DNA of 64,000 nucleotides from Podospora pseudoanserina (taxonomy: Eukaryota; Ascomycota; Sordariomycetes; Sordariales; Podosporaceae): contig NW_026946672.1 of NCBI RefSeq assembly GCF_035222485.1, positions 1,240,001-1,304,000 on the forward strand, read 5' to 3'. Positions 11,262 to 22,311 of the stretch are shown one piece after another (positions within the stretch are counted from its first letter, which is position 1; the number at the start of each line of letters is the position of its first letter). The notes beneath the pieces are model-generated. The model was given only the letters and a program-made list of their open reading frames with translations, made no database searches and was not told the origin of the DNA. Position numbers and translations under genes: made by a program.

Positions 11262-12413
11262 ATGTCTCAAAGCGCAAGCTTTTCGTCTGACCATATCCCG
11301 GACATTTCGGGTTTTTACCCTGAAAAATGGACCATCAAGTTCGTGAACGAGGGGGCCGCGAACCTGGTCTTTGAAGTGAGATTACCACCAAGTCCACCAA
11401 GCACGACAGGAAGCCACGCGAACGGGCACAGCGATATCTTCCAGGGTACTGCCAAAGCATCCTCCTTTTTCTGTGCCACAGCATCATCATATCTGACCTT
11501 CTCACAGGACACCTCCTGCGCGTCCCAAAAGCTGGCGCCAAGACATTTCCGTACCCAGAGTTACTGCAGTATTGGGATTCAACCATCACGCCCCTATTCC
11601 CACCCGAAAATCTGGTCCAACATCAACTAGTCAAACTGGGCCAAAGCCCATCCAAAGTAATCACTATTCTTGATGAGCTTCTTGCCAAAGCGGAATCCGG
11701 CCGCCGCAAGGACTTCCGTGGCACCCGAGTACTCCCGGATGCCCAGTACGGCATGCTGATAGAGGATATGCGTTCTCGTTAGTCAACACCTTGTCTTCGA
11801 ACCTAGTGCTTTTCGATGTCTAACAAGGCTCACAGAAAACCCAAGTGATTATTTTGTCGAGTTCAAACCAAAGTGGCTTTCGCCTTCACCATCGCAGCGC
11901 ACACGCTGCCGCAACTGTGCCCGGGAAGCCTACCGTGATCACCTTGATCCCTCCCACCACAAGGCTCACCGCCTGGGCATCCTCTGTCCCCTGGACTTCA
12001 TCGCCTGTCGGAGTAACCGGGGGAGTTTGGAAAACGTCTTGAAGCACATCGTCCCTGCGTCAGCCTCGCCGTCTCATCGCAATCACCTCGCCGACTGGTT
12101 GAGGACCAACAGTCTTCTGCCACTCCTGCAGCAAGCCCAGGCGAAACATGATCCGAGCCAGGGTGTTAACCTGGAGCTGGCAATGACGCTCCGGGACTGC
12201 AGCCTGTTTCTCAGGATATCCACCCCCCAAGATGGAACAGGGCAACCGACGAGGATAGAAGCCAAACTAGCCGACCTCGACAAAAAGAACGCCGCCAAGA
12301 AGAAGAAGCACTGGGAAGAGCTCGAGCGGGATCTTGTGGAAGGCGGGTTCTACGAGGGAAAGGAGCAGCCAAGGGAGGAGACGGACTGTTTACTTGAGCG
12401 GGCAGCTAATTAA
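11262..12413 (+). CDS. IPK1: IPK1, inositol-pentakisphosphate 2-kinase
   Basis: Phosphorylates the 2-position of Ins(1,3,4,5,6)P5 to give InsP6 (phytate), a nuclear cofactor for Gle1/Dbp5 mRNA export. Three exons: 11262-11445, 11508-11777 and 11836-12413, with introns of 62 nt (GTACTG...CACAG) and 58 nt (GTTAGT, TCTAAC branch, CACAG); 343 aa. N-lobe glycine-rich segment KFVNEGAANLVFEV at about 28-41; after splicing it runs into HLLRVPKAGAKTFPY. The catalytic-region signature YFVEFKPKWLSPSPSQRTRC and the paired cysteines RCRNCAREA typical of the family follow in exon 3. The C-terminal tail is lysine-rich (KKNAAKKKKHWEE). An earlier in-frame ATG does not exist between 11148 and 11262 that improves the fit. 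Converges on the DUF1749 gene with only 19 bp between stops. Confidence 0.92.
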
Positions 12414-12432
12414 TTGAGTTCGTGCTTTCTTC

Positions 12433-13406
12433 TTACAACGACCCCAAAAACTTCCCAACCCTCTCCACCAACCACTTTTCCCCCTCTGGGTTTTCCTCCG
12501 TGTTATCAACCCGGTGATTCGCCCCCGGGATCAACCCGCTGAAGTCACTCACAACCCCCGGCTTGCAAAAGCTCGCCCATTTTTGAACCGTGCTTTGGAC
12601 TTGTGCCGGCTTGAAAGGCACCCACTCGTCCTTTTCTGAGGGCAAGATCAACACCGGTGTTTCCAGCTCTCCCCAGATGGTCTTGAGCTCCTCGTCGGAG
12701 AAGTCGGAGCTGAAAAAGTCGTCGTCTCCCCTGTTTTTGTCAAGTCAGCCACTCCTTCTTGTCACCTACCCACAACATCATCAGAAGAACCATACCCTTT
12801 CGTAGCGAGGGATAACCACCGATAAGCAGTAACTGGACTCCCCTTCCAACCGTCAGGCATGTCGTCTAGATCGATTACATGCTCCCCTTTCCCCTCCTCT
12901 GCCATCTTTTTCGCGACCGCGATACTGTTCTCCAACTGTGCCGGGCAACAGCTCATCACCAACGCCTCCCTGTCGCTCACGGGGCCTTGGAGGACAATCC
13001 CATCAACCTTCTCCTCCGGCTCTAGTTCTCCCAGTTTGGTGCAGTAGAACATGCAATCCTGGCAACCGGTGGAATGGCCCATCAGCACGATCGTCTGTTT
13101 CTTGAGCTCAGAGCGGAGGTAGCGGACTAAAGACAAGATTTCGGCGCAGTCTTGAGAGAGGGAGGAGTACCCGAAGGCGGAGAAGGAGGAGGTGAGACGG
13201 GCTTGGAAGAGGGAGAAGCCTAGGGTTGGGGGGAGGGAGTGAGAGAGGGTGAGGGGGTAGGGGACTGTGTGGGGCCCGTCGCCTAGGCCGCCGAGGAAGA
13301 TGAGGGCGTTTGGGGGGGAGGGGGAGGGGGAGGGGTGTTCGTAGAGGGGGAGGGTTTTGGTTGGTGTGGTGGGGTAGGAGTGGACCAGGACGGGGAAGGG
13401 GGTCAT
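12433..13406 (-). CDS. DUF1749 alpha/beta-hydrolase
   Basis: Fungal DUF1749 (UPF0613) protein, an alpha/beta-hydrolase-fold enzyme whose substrate is not known to me. Exons 12796-13406 and 12433-12730, 65-nt intron (GTATGG...AAACAG); 302 aa. Nucleophile elbow GHSTG (Ser about residue 112), oxyanion-side segment LIFLGGLGDG, candidate acid Asp in LPSEKDEWVPF, and candidate base His in GANHRVDN, so the catalytic triad looks complete. No signal peptide or membrane segment, suggesting a cytosolic enzyme. Its 3' end nearly touches IPK1 (12414-12432 between stops), so the two transcripts almost certainly overlap at their 3' ends. A telomere-like GGGTTAGGGTTAT lies about 150 bp upstream on its coding strand. 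Confidence 0.87.
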
Positions 13407-14434
13407 CTTGAGGGTTGGATGAGGTTGGGGTTATGGTGGTGGGATGGGTTTATTGGTGTTGAGGTTGTGTTTATGGTGGTGAGATGGCTTTATGGTGGTG
13501 AGGATGCCAAGAGATATCTTTGGCGGTGGTGGGTGGGTAAGATTGGAGGGGTGATGTATAACCCTAACCCTTTGATGACAGGCTGGTTATCACTGTCAAC
13601 ACCCACCACTTTGATACTTTCTTTCATCATCAACTTCAACATCGACATCATTTTGCTGTGACATGACACGGTAAGAGCATAAACCATGTTCACGACCAGT
13701 TCAAGTCGGCATATCAAAAAATTGACTGCTCCCGACAGCACAAGCGACCTGTTTTCCGACCTACCCTCCATCTTTTTCCTCCCGGGCGCTTAAGCACAAA
13801 CACCAGACCAATCACATCGCCAAATACAATTGCAAGCAAGGGAAGTAAAATGTGCCGCGCGGGAGGGCGCTTCGCCCTCGGGGACGCTTTTCCCAGATTG
13901 GATCCCCTGTGCCGATTCCCATCTGGAGATGATCGTCCCTGCTGTTTTTTTACCGCTGTTCAAACCTGCAATCTGCATGCAGAGAGCCAAACGAGCCAAT
14001 CCCGAGAGGGGGAAGGGGGTCCTATTTCTGGCGTGGGAGAAGATGGAGGGCAACTTCTTGGGAGACGGGACATCAAACTACTAGACGCATGGTGTAGTGG
14101 AAGGGTAACAGTCGCGCATCGAAATCTTGGGTGCTGCTGTGATGTGAATTTCGAGGGAAGCAAGAGCTAACCGCCCGGATCCATGCCGAAGATGTAAGTG
14201 AGGAAGTGGTATTAGTATGCCCCGTCACCTCCTCACTTTTGTTGCGTTCGATAGACTTGTGCTCTCACCATTCCACGGCATACACACCATCTTCCCTTGT
14301 TCATCTTCGGGTTCTCTTTTGTTTGGAGCGCTTTCTCGAGTTACACGGCTTCTCCTTTTTCCTAATTTGATACCCAGAGCAGTGCTCTATCAACAACAAC
14401 AACAACAAGTATATAAACCACCTTCAACCACACA
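13407..14434. promoter_or_regulatory. Divergent DUF1749/membrane-protein intergenic region
   Basis: 1,028 bp. Contains GGTGGTGAGATGGCTTTAT-like direct repeats at about 13430-13510, a telomere-like ATAACCCTAACCC at 13558-13570, a box-A-like TGGTGTAGTGG near 14090 (not a foldable tRNA), a (CAA)n tract at 14390-14408 and a TATATAAA at 14410-14417. No gene seen. Confidence 0.5.
13558..13570 (-). promoter_or_regulatory. Telomere-like motif upstream of DUF1749 gene
   Basis: GGGTTAGGGTTAT on the DUF1749 coding strand, about 150 bp before its ATG. Confidence 0.5.
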
Positions 14435-15164
14435 ATGGAGAAAACAGCCACAGCCTCCGCCCACTCAGCGGCCCCCTCGTTCCAAACCCACGTCGAACCC
14501 GACCTCCACCTCCAATCCAAAATGAAGTCCCTCGGCACAATCAACACCCTCCGACTAGGCGCCACCGCCCTCGCCCTAGGCATGAGCCTCACCGTCCTGG
14601 GAACGGCGGGCAACACCCTCCGCGTCTACGAGGAAACCCACGTCCTGACGCCTCACTACCTCCCCCTCTGGCCAGAGCATTTCAACATCCGACCTACCAT
14701 CTCCCTCGTCGTTGGCAGCGTGTTTGTCATCCTCGCCAGTATTGCCTCTCTGGCCTGCTCCAAGATCACCACTGTTCGTTCCCCCGCCCCCTCCCTCCCC
14801 CTATCATCTACTAACGGATGCTGTTTAGTTGAGGAATAAAACAACCCTCCACACCTCCACCACCCTCGCCGCACCAGTCGTGGGGTTAATCGCGGCGCTG
14901 ATCTCGGTTGTCTTCTTCTACGCGGCGAATTCGTCGGACACGGTGGACACGTTTACTTCTTGGACTTGCAGGTGGAGGGATGTGCCCATGGGGCAGCAGC
15001 CGCATTGGGGGACGTTGTGCGGGCAGAGTTATGCGGGGTTGTATCTGGCTATTCTGCTGATTCCGGTTGAGGTGGTGGGGTTGGGGTTGGGGGTTTGGGA
15101 GAAGAGGGTGGGCGGTTATGTGGAGGGGTATCAGGGGGCTAGGAAGAGTCCTGCTTTGTCTTAA
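14435..15164 (+). CDS. Four-transmembrane-helix protein, family not recognised
   Basis: Two exons, 14435-14773 and 14829-15164, split by a 55-nt intron (GTTCGT, ACTAAC branch, GTTTAG acceptor), giving 224 aa. Four hydrophobic segments: about 40-58 (LGATALALGMSLTVLG), 88-108 (ISLVVGSVFVILASIASLAC), 127-147 (APVVGLIAALISVVFFYAA) and 183-204 (YLAILLIPVEVVGLGLG). Two Cys (SWTCRW, GTLCGQS) sit in the loop between helices 3 and 4 and could form a disulfide. The layout resembles small fungal MARVEL-like membrane proteins but I see no diagnostic motif. Start is uncertain: TATATAAA sits only 18 nt upstream of this ATG, so the next in-frame ATG at 14522 (good context, AAAATGAAG), which still keeps all four helices, is possible. 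Confidence 0.7.
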
Positions 15165-16599
15165 GGGAAGTGGAAGATGATGTCGAACAAGGGGGAGGTG
15201 AGGGGTTGATGGTGGTGTGGTGGGCTAAATTGTGCATAATTCTGTCTTTTCTTCTTGGTTTAGGGACTACGGTATTGGTTTTTGGGGGTTATGGCTACTT
15301 GGATAATGGGAAACATCTGTTAAGCAATTGCTGCTGTTTTGCTGTTCGGGATCTGTTTGCTAGGTTTGTGGTCAAGGAAAGATTGGAAACAGGTTGCATT
15401 TCAGCCGGCGGGCTGTTGCAGAAAGTCGGGGACTGTTCCCGAGAGACATTGTGCACTTGATAGGTAATCTCGACTGTTATCAAGGCGTTGCCGTAGTTGG
15501 AGAATCTTCATCATTATATCCCCTCCATCGTGAAGAGATCCAAAGTTGCAAAAGCTCTTATCGACAACCTCAGCCAGGTTTCGGAAGCACGGCAGTCATC
15601 CTATCCACGTGCTATTTCGCTGTGAATGCATATGAGCCTTCATTTATTACCCGCGTTCCCGAATGGTGGAGGGCGGGAGATTTCATCTATCTGTTTGGCG
15701 CTATCGAGAGCAAACACGCATGCGCCCTTATCTTTTCAGACGTCGCCTCCCGCTGAGCCGACGACGATAGGTGGGGGTTGTGTGGTATGAGAGTGGTGAC
15801 AGAGGTCACATTTCATGTGTGAATGGTTCTGAATTTTGAGGCAATGTGTGATGGCGAATACCATGAATTCCAATTTTGATGCCTTTATGTCTCGTGGTTC
15901 CCAATTGGTTGTAGGGGTGAAATGCTCTGTCCTTCCCTGTCAATACTTTCATAACAGATGTTGTAACCCTCAAGGTGAGATGGCAGAGTTGACAATGCTG
16001 TGACCCGGAAACTGGCGCCTCAGAAAACCTCCCATCATCTTGATTCCTGTACCGCGATGATTGGGAAGGGGGGAAGCTGCACATATGTATTGCAAGATAT
16101 CGGGGTGGTAGTGGCGACCCTGAGTGCTCCTATCGCTCCTGCCTCTGTCCTTCTTGTCCAGTTTTGGCGTGTCTTGCTTTTGGAACAACACATCAATCAT
16201 CTCAGCCCAGAACCTACGCCTCGACTTTAAATTTGTCAGTGGCCTATTCCGTTTGCTGGGCTCTTCGTCCTGCGTCTACATCCACCCAATCTGGTGTCTA
16301 ACCATCCTATCCGCTAGGCTTGCCTGATTCCACAGCACAACGCCGTCCAGGCGAATCCTACTCACTTGTTCTTGATCAGCTTCAGCTTTTCGGTTTTCCG
16401 TCGTGCCACAAAACAGGGAGACGGTTGTCTCACCATTCACCCGAGTGAACGGACCCCTTGACGTGAGATGCGCGACCTACCTCATCTTAGGCGACATTAT
16501 ATTTTCCGCTAAAGTTACAGGCATTGCACCTTCTTATACTCGGCGCAAACCGAAATCACTTGCTTGAATCGAGGCCGAACCCAGCTGCCAGTCCTCGTT
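15165..16599. other. Gene-free stretch between membrane-protein gene and MIF-domain gene
   Basis: 1,435 bp, 3' region of the membrane-protein gene and upstream region of the MIF-domain gene (both plus strand). Only short, domain-free open frames. TACCTCATCTTAGGCGAC-like motif near 16477. Nothing else recognised. Confidence 0.45.
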
Positions 16600-17777
16600 A
16601 TGAGCCGATCGCTGTCGCAACAGGCTGCGGCCGACAAGGCGCCCGTCATGACCCCTAGAAGGTTGGCACCGGGAGGTCAAAGAGAATTGTCGTTTGCCGA
16701 GCGCAAAGCACAGGACACACCTCCTTCGACATCGTCTCCGGCAACTGCAACCGGAGACATACTGGTTCGTCCAGGGCGCAAAAGACACTCGAGGCCGGAT
16801 CTCGTCAAGCAGCAGAACACCGTCAACTTCTTTGAAGACGCTTTTGCCGTGTCCGAGGGCAACACGGCCCGGGAAAGGGTACATGGGGATGCCATTGTCA
16901 TGGCCGAGGTCAAGACGAATGTCATCGTGGGTTTTGCTAAATATTTCCAGGCCATGGGTACCGTCTTGCTGACCGTGCGCCATAGATCAGTGACGAGTTC
17001 ACTCTCATCACCGAACTCTCGTATCACCTATCCACACGGTATCAGCGCCCTGTCTCCTCCATCGTCGTCACCTTGCAGCACGGAGCCTGCATGCTTTTCG
17101 GAGGGACCTTTGACCCAGCCTACGTGATGTCGATATATGCGCTACCGTCGCAACTATTGCCGACAACCAATAAGCGAAATGCGGCATTGATCCAGAAACA
17201 CATGGAAGAAGCGATAGGAGTAGTACCAGCGAGGGGCTTCCTGAGGTTCGTCCCTACCAAGGAAGAACATTTGGCATGCAACGGTAAGACGATGGCTGGG
17301 GAGATCGAGGAGCTGGAAAAGACAATGAATGGAATAGGTCTCGGAGGCGCCAACGTGACACTGGATGAGGCACAGGGAGCCATATCCAGAGGCTTGAAGG
17401 CCAGGGGGAAGCTGAGTGCCAGGGTAAGTACTGCCCATTCGACCGTTTGTCCTGCCAGCAGTGCATTGACATGCCTTCATGTGCTACAGCCTATGGCAAG
17501 CTTTCGATCATTATCAGCGGCAGGGTTCCATGCCAGAGAACTTACACCACCCACCAGCGCTGACGAGGCGCTTCCAACCATTCCAGGCTCACCCTCGACG
17601 TCGCCGGGGGCAGCTCAACCTGGCGTCGGAGATAAGGAAGGGCTTCCACGAGAGGAGGATCAGCCCAGGACAGCACGTAAGAAGAAGAGCTTTGTGGCTG
17701 CCATTTTCGGCCGGTCAGGTAGTGTCAAAAAGCCGGGGCATCGCTCCTCATTGCCGGTGATACGTGATTCAGGCTGA
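16600..17777 (+). CDS. MIF/tautomerase-fold protein with N- and C-terminal extensions
   Basis: Contains a macrophage migration inhibitory factor-type domain. Three exons: 16600-16926, 16986-17423 and 17490-17777 (introns 59 nt GTGGGT...CATAG; 66 nt GTAAGT...CTACAG); 350 aa. Residues 1-~100 are a Ser/Pro/Arg-rich extension; ~103-220 form the MIF fold (KTNVIISDEFTLITEL, SSIVVTLQHGACMLFGG, GVVPARGFLRFVPT); ~240-350 are Ser/Pro-rich and basic (RKKKSFVAAIFGRSGS). In MIF the catalytic residue is an N-terminal proline exposed by Met removal; here the fold begins internally at VMAEVKTNV with no proline at that position, so classical tautomerase chemistry is unlikely. ATG at 16600 is the first Met of the frame. 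Function in fungi is unknown to me. Confidence 0.82.
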
Positions 17778-20201
17778 GGGATAGTAGTGGGAAGGGTGAC
17801 GGAAGTGGGTGAGGATGATTAGGTGCATGCACAAGTATACCTAGAGGGAACTCTTGGAGAGCATCACACAGAGGACACGGTATAGCATAGCATTGAACTT
17901 TTTGGACGAGGACACTTTTCTCGTATAGTAGTAGGTAGGTTTGGGAAGTCGAATCGAGGACGTTTCTGGTGACCTACGGTAACTAATGATGCATGTGCCA
18001 AGAAATATTCAAGCTTCCGGGCGGTTGATATATCGAGATCTCTCCAGGCCGGCCCAGGCGCTAAAGTTCGGGGAGTGGGGTTTATGTAATCGCGCTGACT
18101 GGCAGCACCCCGCAGTAGCCCGCTTCGGTGAGCAGCACTCACCTGAAGGTCTCCTAGTCTCTCCCCTTCGATGGAACATTGGCGCCTTGCACTGAACACC
18201 TCCTGGCTCATGAGACAGCGAATTGCATACAGCAGAGCAGAGCACAGTCTTATCGATATCCTTTCTTTTTTCTCCCGACACGTTTCATGACGTAGTGAGA
18301 GAGCCTGGACACATCTCGAACACTCTCACTGCCTAAGATCCGCCTGCGGGGTTCAGATGACCTGAGCTCGCCGTAACACACTACCTTACCTACCTTCTGG
18401 AGCTGCGATAGCGAGCTGTGAGAGAGTGCCTCACCTGCGGGGTCGATTCAGCAAAGCAAGACAGTATCGATTGAGCTTCACCGACGATTGATCAGGCCAA
18501 CCCAGTCAGGGATCAGGAATATACATCCTCCCCTATATCCAACAAATAATACAAAAACACCGGTGAGTTTTCATCTTATTCGTCAGATCTGACCTTGCTC
18601 ACCTACAGCTTATCACTGACTGGCACCACAGCCTGAGCTATCTGAGCCCTTTCATGGTCGATCTTCAAGTTCAGCATTGATCTCTTGGAGGAAGCGGGGT
18701 GCTCTCAACCCAAGGTCGAGCGTCTATCGTCAGATAGTTCAACATGGAGGTAAGGGCAACCGTTTGTTCTTCGTCACAGCCTCGGTCACCACAGCAAACC
18801 TACATCACATCACAGCAATCTTGCAACAAGTCACGATCCCTGCAAGTGCCAGGTCTTGCTGTGTTCTTTCTCCGAGGACTTTTCCCTCGAGGTGATTGCT
18901 TCGTTGCGCAGCTAGCACTTTCCCATCGCCGACGAGTCACACAGGGGTCTTGTTGGTTCTGTCTCGTTGGTCTGTCTCGTTCTAGAAGCAACGCCAGCAC
19001 CGTTGGGGGCATTTTCCAAAGCTTTGTGGATTTTCCCCCTTTGATTCCTCTTTTACCGCCGCAACCAACAATTTACCCCTGGACCCCTGGACGCGGACAC
19101 CGCCCGGTCCGGCTTTTTGCTTCTTCACTACCAACTCCTCGGCCTTCCGACCAAACTGTGACGCCTCTTCGTCATCTTCGTCAGGCAAGTGTCACACCAG
19201 CCTCGCAGCGGTGACGGATGGGCGGATAAGCGGGAGCAGACGGGCAGGCAGGCAGACAACCAGGCAAAAGGCAAGTTATAGGCAGCAGAAATCCCGCGTG
19301 TCAAACATTGCAGAAATGTCTTTTCAGCGAGTGAGTTACCCGAAACTCTTTCATCTGCTGTCTGTATGTTGCCCCTGTCGTCACTGGGTGACCACTGGGG
19401 TTTGACTTTGCGGCCGAGCCACCGGGTCCAACTCGCTGGAATCGGGAAGAATGCTTGTGCAACCCCGGTTGATATTTTTTTTTCTGGCTCAGGATTATTA
19501 TGCTGTCATGCCTCGCTCTTGCCTAGTTGAGTATGATATGGGCTTCTTCTGACCGCAACTTTGCCTCTTTCCGTCAGTGCGGTGGTCCCTTTCTCTCATC
19601 CACTTGGTTCCCTCCCTCTTCCTCTCTTCTTCCTCTGTCAGACAGGAACACAGAAACACAGACACCAGCAAAAGTCCACGAGGCGAAAAAGAAAAATGGA
19701 GGCCATGTGCGGATATGGTGCCAACCAGAGGTGAGCTCGTCTCGCCGGTTAGGCCCAGCGCCACGACACCACCAGCAGCAAGCAGATGCTGTGAGAGCCT
19801 TTGTTTCTCTCACTCACAGGCAATGCGCATGCGTCGAACCGCAAAAAGCCAGCTCAGACCTGCCTACCACCACTTCATCCAAAGCACAATTCCGTTGTCT
19901 TGTCTCTGAGTCGACTCTGCTTTCCGCCTCTCGGCCGGTTCAGAAGCAAGCAAGCAGGCAAGCAGTTCCCGGCTTGGCCAATCCCGCCAGGCTGTTTACA
20001 CAGCTTGCAAACAAAAAGGGCTTGTCAACATCGAGGATTCGAGGATTGGGTTCTTGCCTACTCGTGTCGTGTGACTGCTTGCTTGCTTCTTGGGGGGCAT
20101 GCAAGGGCGGTGACGGAGGGGAGACTTGCTTTATCTACTTCAGGGGCTCCCTCTTTTTCTCTCAAGACACCTCACCTGGCTTTACTTTGTTTTGTTTCGT
20201 C
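17778..20201. other. Gene-free stretch upstream of GTR2
   Basis: 2,424 bp between the MIF-domain gene and GTR2. It holds TAGG-rich motifs (GTAGGTAGGT at 17931-17940; CTACCTTACCTACC at 18381-18394) and a possible 5'-UTR intron (GTGAGT near 18563 to CACCACAG near 18632). Open frames in 18.7-20.2 kb have no recognisable domains. A long GTR2 leader is possible but not provable from sequence. Confidence 0.4.
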
Positions 20202-21592
20202 ATGTATTCTACCGGTGGCAATGGGGGCGGTGCTTCGAGGGACAACGGAGAGGATCTGGACTCGCAGCCTCTACGCCCTCGTCCGATCAGGTTTATCAGT
20301 CCAGCAGCGCTAAATCTTTCTCGTGTTTATGAACAGAACCGGCAACGAATCCAAAAGAAAGATGGGCCAAAAGTGCCTGACCCGACGACGCCCCAGACGA
20401 AGGGGAAGCCTCGCCTGTTGTTAATGGGACAAAGGAGGTATGGAACCTTTGGATTTGGATGGACAGTGTGGAACTGTGGCTGACTGTGCTGTTTGTTTCA
20501 GGAGTGGGAAGTCGTCCATCTCGAGCGTGGTGTTTCACAAGTTGCCAGCGAGCGAGACATTGTTTCTCGAGTCGACGGCCAGAATTCAAAAAGACAGTCT
20601 CAAGTAAGCGTCTCAAGAGAGCAAAGTTCTGTGTGGATCACCCGCTGACACGCTGAAGCTCTTTTATGGAGTTTCAGGTTTGGGATTTTCCAGGTCAGAT
20701 CGACATCTTTGAAAACCCAGCCTATTCGTTCGACATGGACGCCATCTTTGGCGAGATTGGGGCTCTCATTTGGGTCATTGACGCCCAAGACGACTATCTC
20801 GAAGCCGTGACCCGGCTCAATATCACCATTCTCCACGTCCAACGAAGCTACCCTCACATCAATATCGAGGTCTTCATCCACAAGGTTGACGGCCTTAGTG
20901 ACGACTACAAGCTGGATATCCAGCGCGATGTGACGATACGGATTCAGGACGAGCTGTCGGACCAGGGGATCGAAAACGCGCCTGTCAACTTCCACCTCAC
21001 CAGCATCTACAACCACAGCATCTTTGAGGCCTTTAGCAAGGTCATCCAGAAGCTCATCCCTAGATTGGGTCAGCTCGAGGCGATGCTGACGAACCTCTGC
21101 CGGACGTGCCGGTTCGAAAAGGCCTATCTCTTCGACGTCAACACGAAGATCTACATTGCGACGGACTCGACCCCCGAGGACATGGCCAGCTACGAAATCT
21201 GCTCTGATTATGTGGATGTTATAATTGACTTTACCGAAGTTTATGGGAGCTGGCCGAGGACGCAGCAGTGGAGGGACAGGCTGGAGGGGGAGCCGTGGTC
21301 GCAGCCGCTGGAGGATCAGGTGGCGTGCGAGTGGGCCGAGAGCGGGATGGTGCTTGCCGACGCGCAGAGGCCGATCATGCTGAGGGAGGTGGACAGGTTT
21401 CTGGCGCTGGTGGCGATCATGAAGGAGGGGAGTTATGAGAAGATGCCGCAGATTAACATGAATGTTGATGTGGTGGTGAAGGGGCTGACGGAGTTTTTTG
21501 AGATTACGAAGCCGAGGGGGGGAGGAGGGGGAGTGGTTGGGGGGCAGGGAGGGGAGAGGGTTGTTAGTCCTGGTGCTGCTCCTGCTCTGTGA
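20202..21592 (+). CDS. GTR2: GTR2, Rag C/D-type GTPase
   Basis: Small GTPase of the vacuolar EGO/Ragulator system; with Gtr1 it signals amino-acid sufficiency to TORC1. Exons 20202-20437, 20502-20603 and 20659-21592 (introns 64 nt GTATGG...TTTCAG and 55 nt GTAAGC...TGAAG); 423 aa. P-loop GQRRSGKSS at about 76-84, switch/G3 VWDFPGQID, G4 IHKVD, then the RagC/D-specific YLTSIYDHSIFEAFSKV-type segment (here HLTSIYNHSIFEAFSKVIQK) and the roadblock-like C-terminal half (EKAYLFDVNTKIYIATDSTP). The RRSGKSS P-loop and SIFEAFSKV place it with RagC/D (Gtr2), not RagA/B. It ends in a Gly-rich tail. The first exon has an N-terminal ~68-residue extension before the G domain, common in fungal Gtr2. Confidence 0.93.
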
Positions 21593-21829
21593 TGAGCGGA
21601 GTGTGTTGGGTTGGTTGGAAAGGGGGCGGGGGGAAGAGCAAAACTATATACATAGCGTGATAATGAGTTTTGTAAAGAGGATCTGAGATGAAGGGGTGAA
21701 CGCGGATGCTGTCCTTGGACCCTGTTTTGTGATGTTCAAATTACATGGCAAAAAGTAAACAGATGGAAAAAGGGGGAAGGTAAAAAACAAAAATGGATTT
21801 CTTCTCTGAGAGAAGATGGTCGTTGTACT

Positions 21830-21920
21830 GGGGCCACCCGGGGATTGAACCCGGGACCTCTCGCAAGCAATGCTGTAGGGTGAACCCTAAGCGAGAATCA
21901 TACCACTAGACCAGCGGCCC
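21830..21920 (-). tRNA. tRNA-Pro(AGG) with intron
   Basis: Minus strand, 5' end at 21920. Acceptor GGGCCGC pairs with GTGGCCC; D arm CTGGTCTAGTGGTAT; anticodon loop TTAGGG then intron; T arm CCCGGGTTCAATCCCCGGG. Anticodon AGG reads proline codons. An intron of about 19 nt lies just 3' of position 37, the canonical site, between the halves of the TCTCGC/GCGAGA stem. T-rich sequence follows the 3' end. Confidence 0.93.
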
Positions 21921-22055
21921 TTTCTTGAATTGGTGTTTCTCCTCTCCTCATTTTTGAGGTGATATGGAGCTGTGGGCGGAGACCAAGTCGTCCCCCCAAC
22001 ACTGAAGGGGTTTTGTGGCAGGGAGATGGTGGCTTGGGGAAGCCCTAACTTTATC

Positions 22056-22063
<8 letters not shown>

Positions 22064-22108
<45 letters not shown>
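22064..22108. repeat. (TC)n microsatellite
   Basis: About 22 uninterrupted TC dinucleotides between the two divergent tRNA genes. Confidence 0.97.
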
Positions 22109-22110
<2 letters not shown>

Positions 22111-22191
22111 CATCTACACTAACTAAAATACTAGCAGAGAGAGGGGCCTTTAAAAAGGAGGGCTATGAGGAAGGAGGGCATGAACAAGACA

Positions 22192-22311
22192 GGGCGTGTG
22201 GCTCAGTTGGTAGAGCGTTCGCTTAGCATATTTCACGGTTTCCGATTAAAATTGGGAGTCTGGGGTACGGATGTATGCGAAAGGTCCTGGGTTCGATTCC
22301 CAGCCCGTCCA
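22192..22311 (+). tRNA. tRNA-Ala(AGC) with 47-nt intron
   Basis: Acceptor GGGCGTG...CCCGTCC plus A discriminator; D arm TGGCTCAGTTGGTAGAGC; anticodon AGC at 22225-22227; T arm CTGGGTTCGATTCCCAG. The intron, about 22229-22275, interrupts the anticodon loop after position 37; once removed, TTCGC and GCGAA form the anticodon stem. 47 nt is long for a nuclear tRNA intron. The mature sequence closely fits fungal tRNA-Ala. Confidence 0.94.

Noticed and set aside
14083-14175. Box-A-like TGGTGTAGTGG, possible tRNA or SINE
   Set aside because: No anticodon stem, T arm or acceptor pairing; only a short CGAAAT/ATTTCG inverted repeat follows.
19527-20201. In-frame upstream extension of GTR2 (about 225 codons)
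   Set aside because: No family member has it, the composition is Ser/Cys/Arg-rich without domains, and the ATG at 20202 gives a normal Gtr2.
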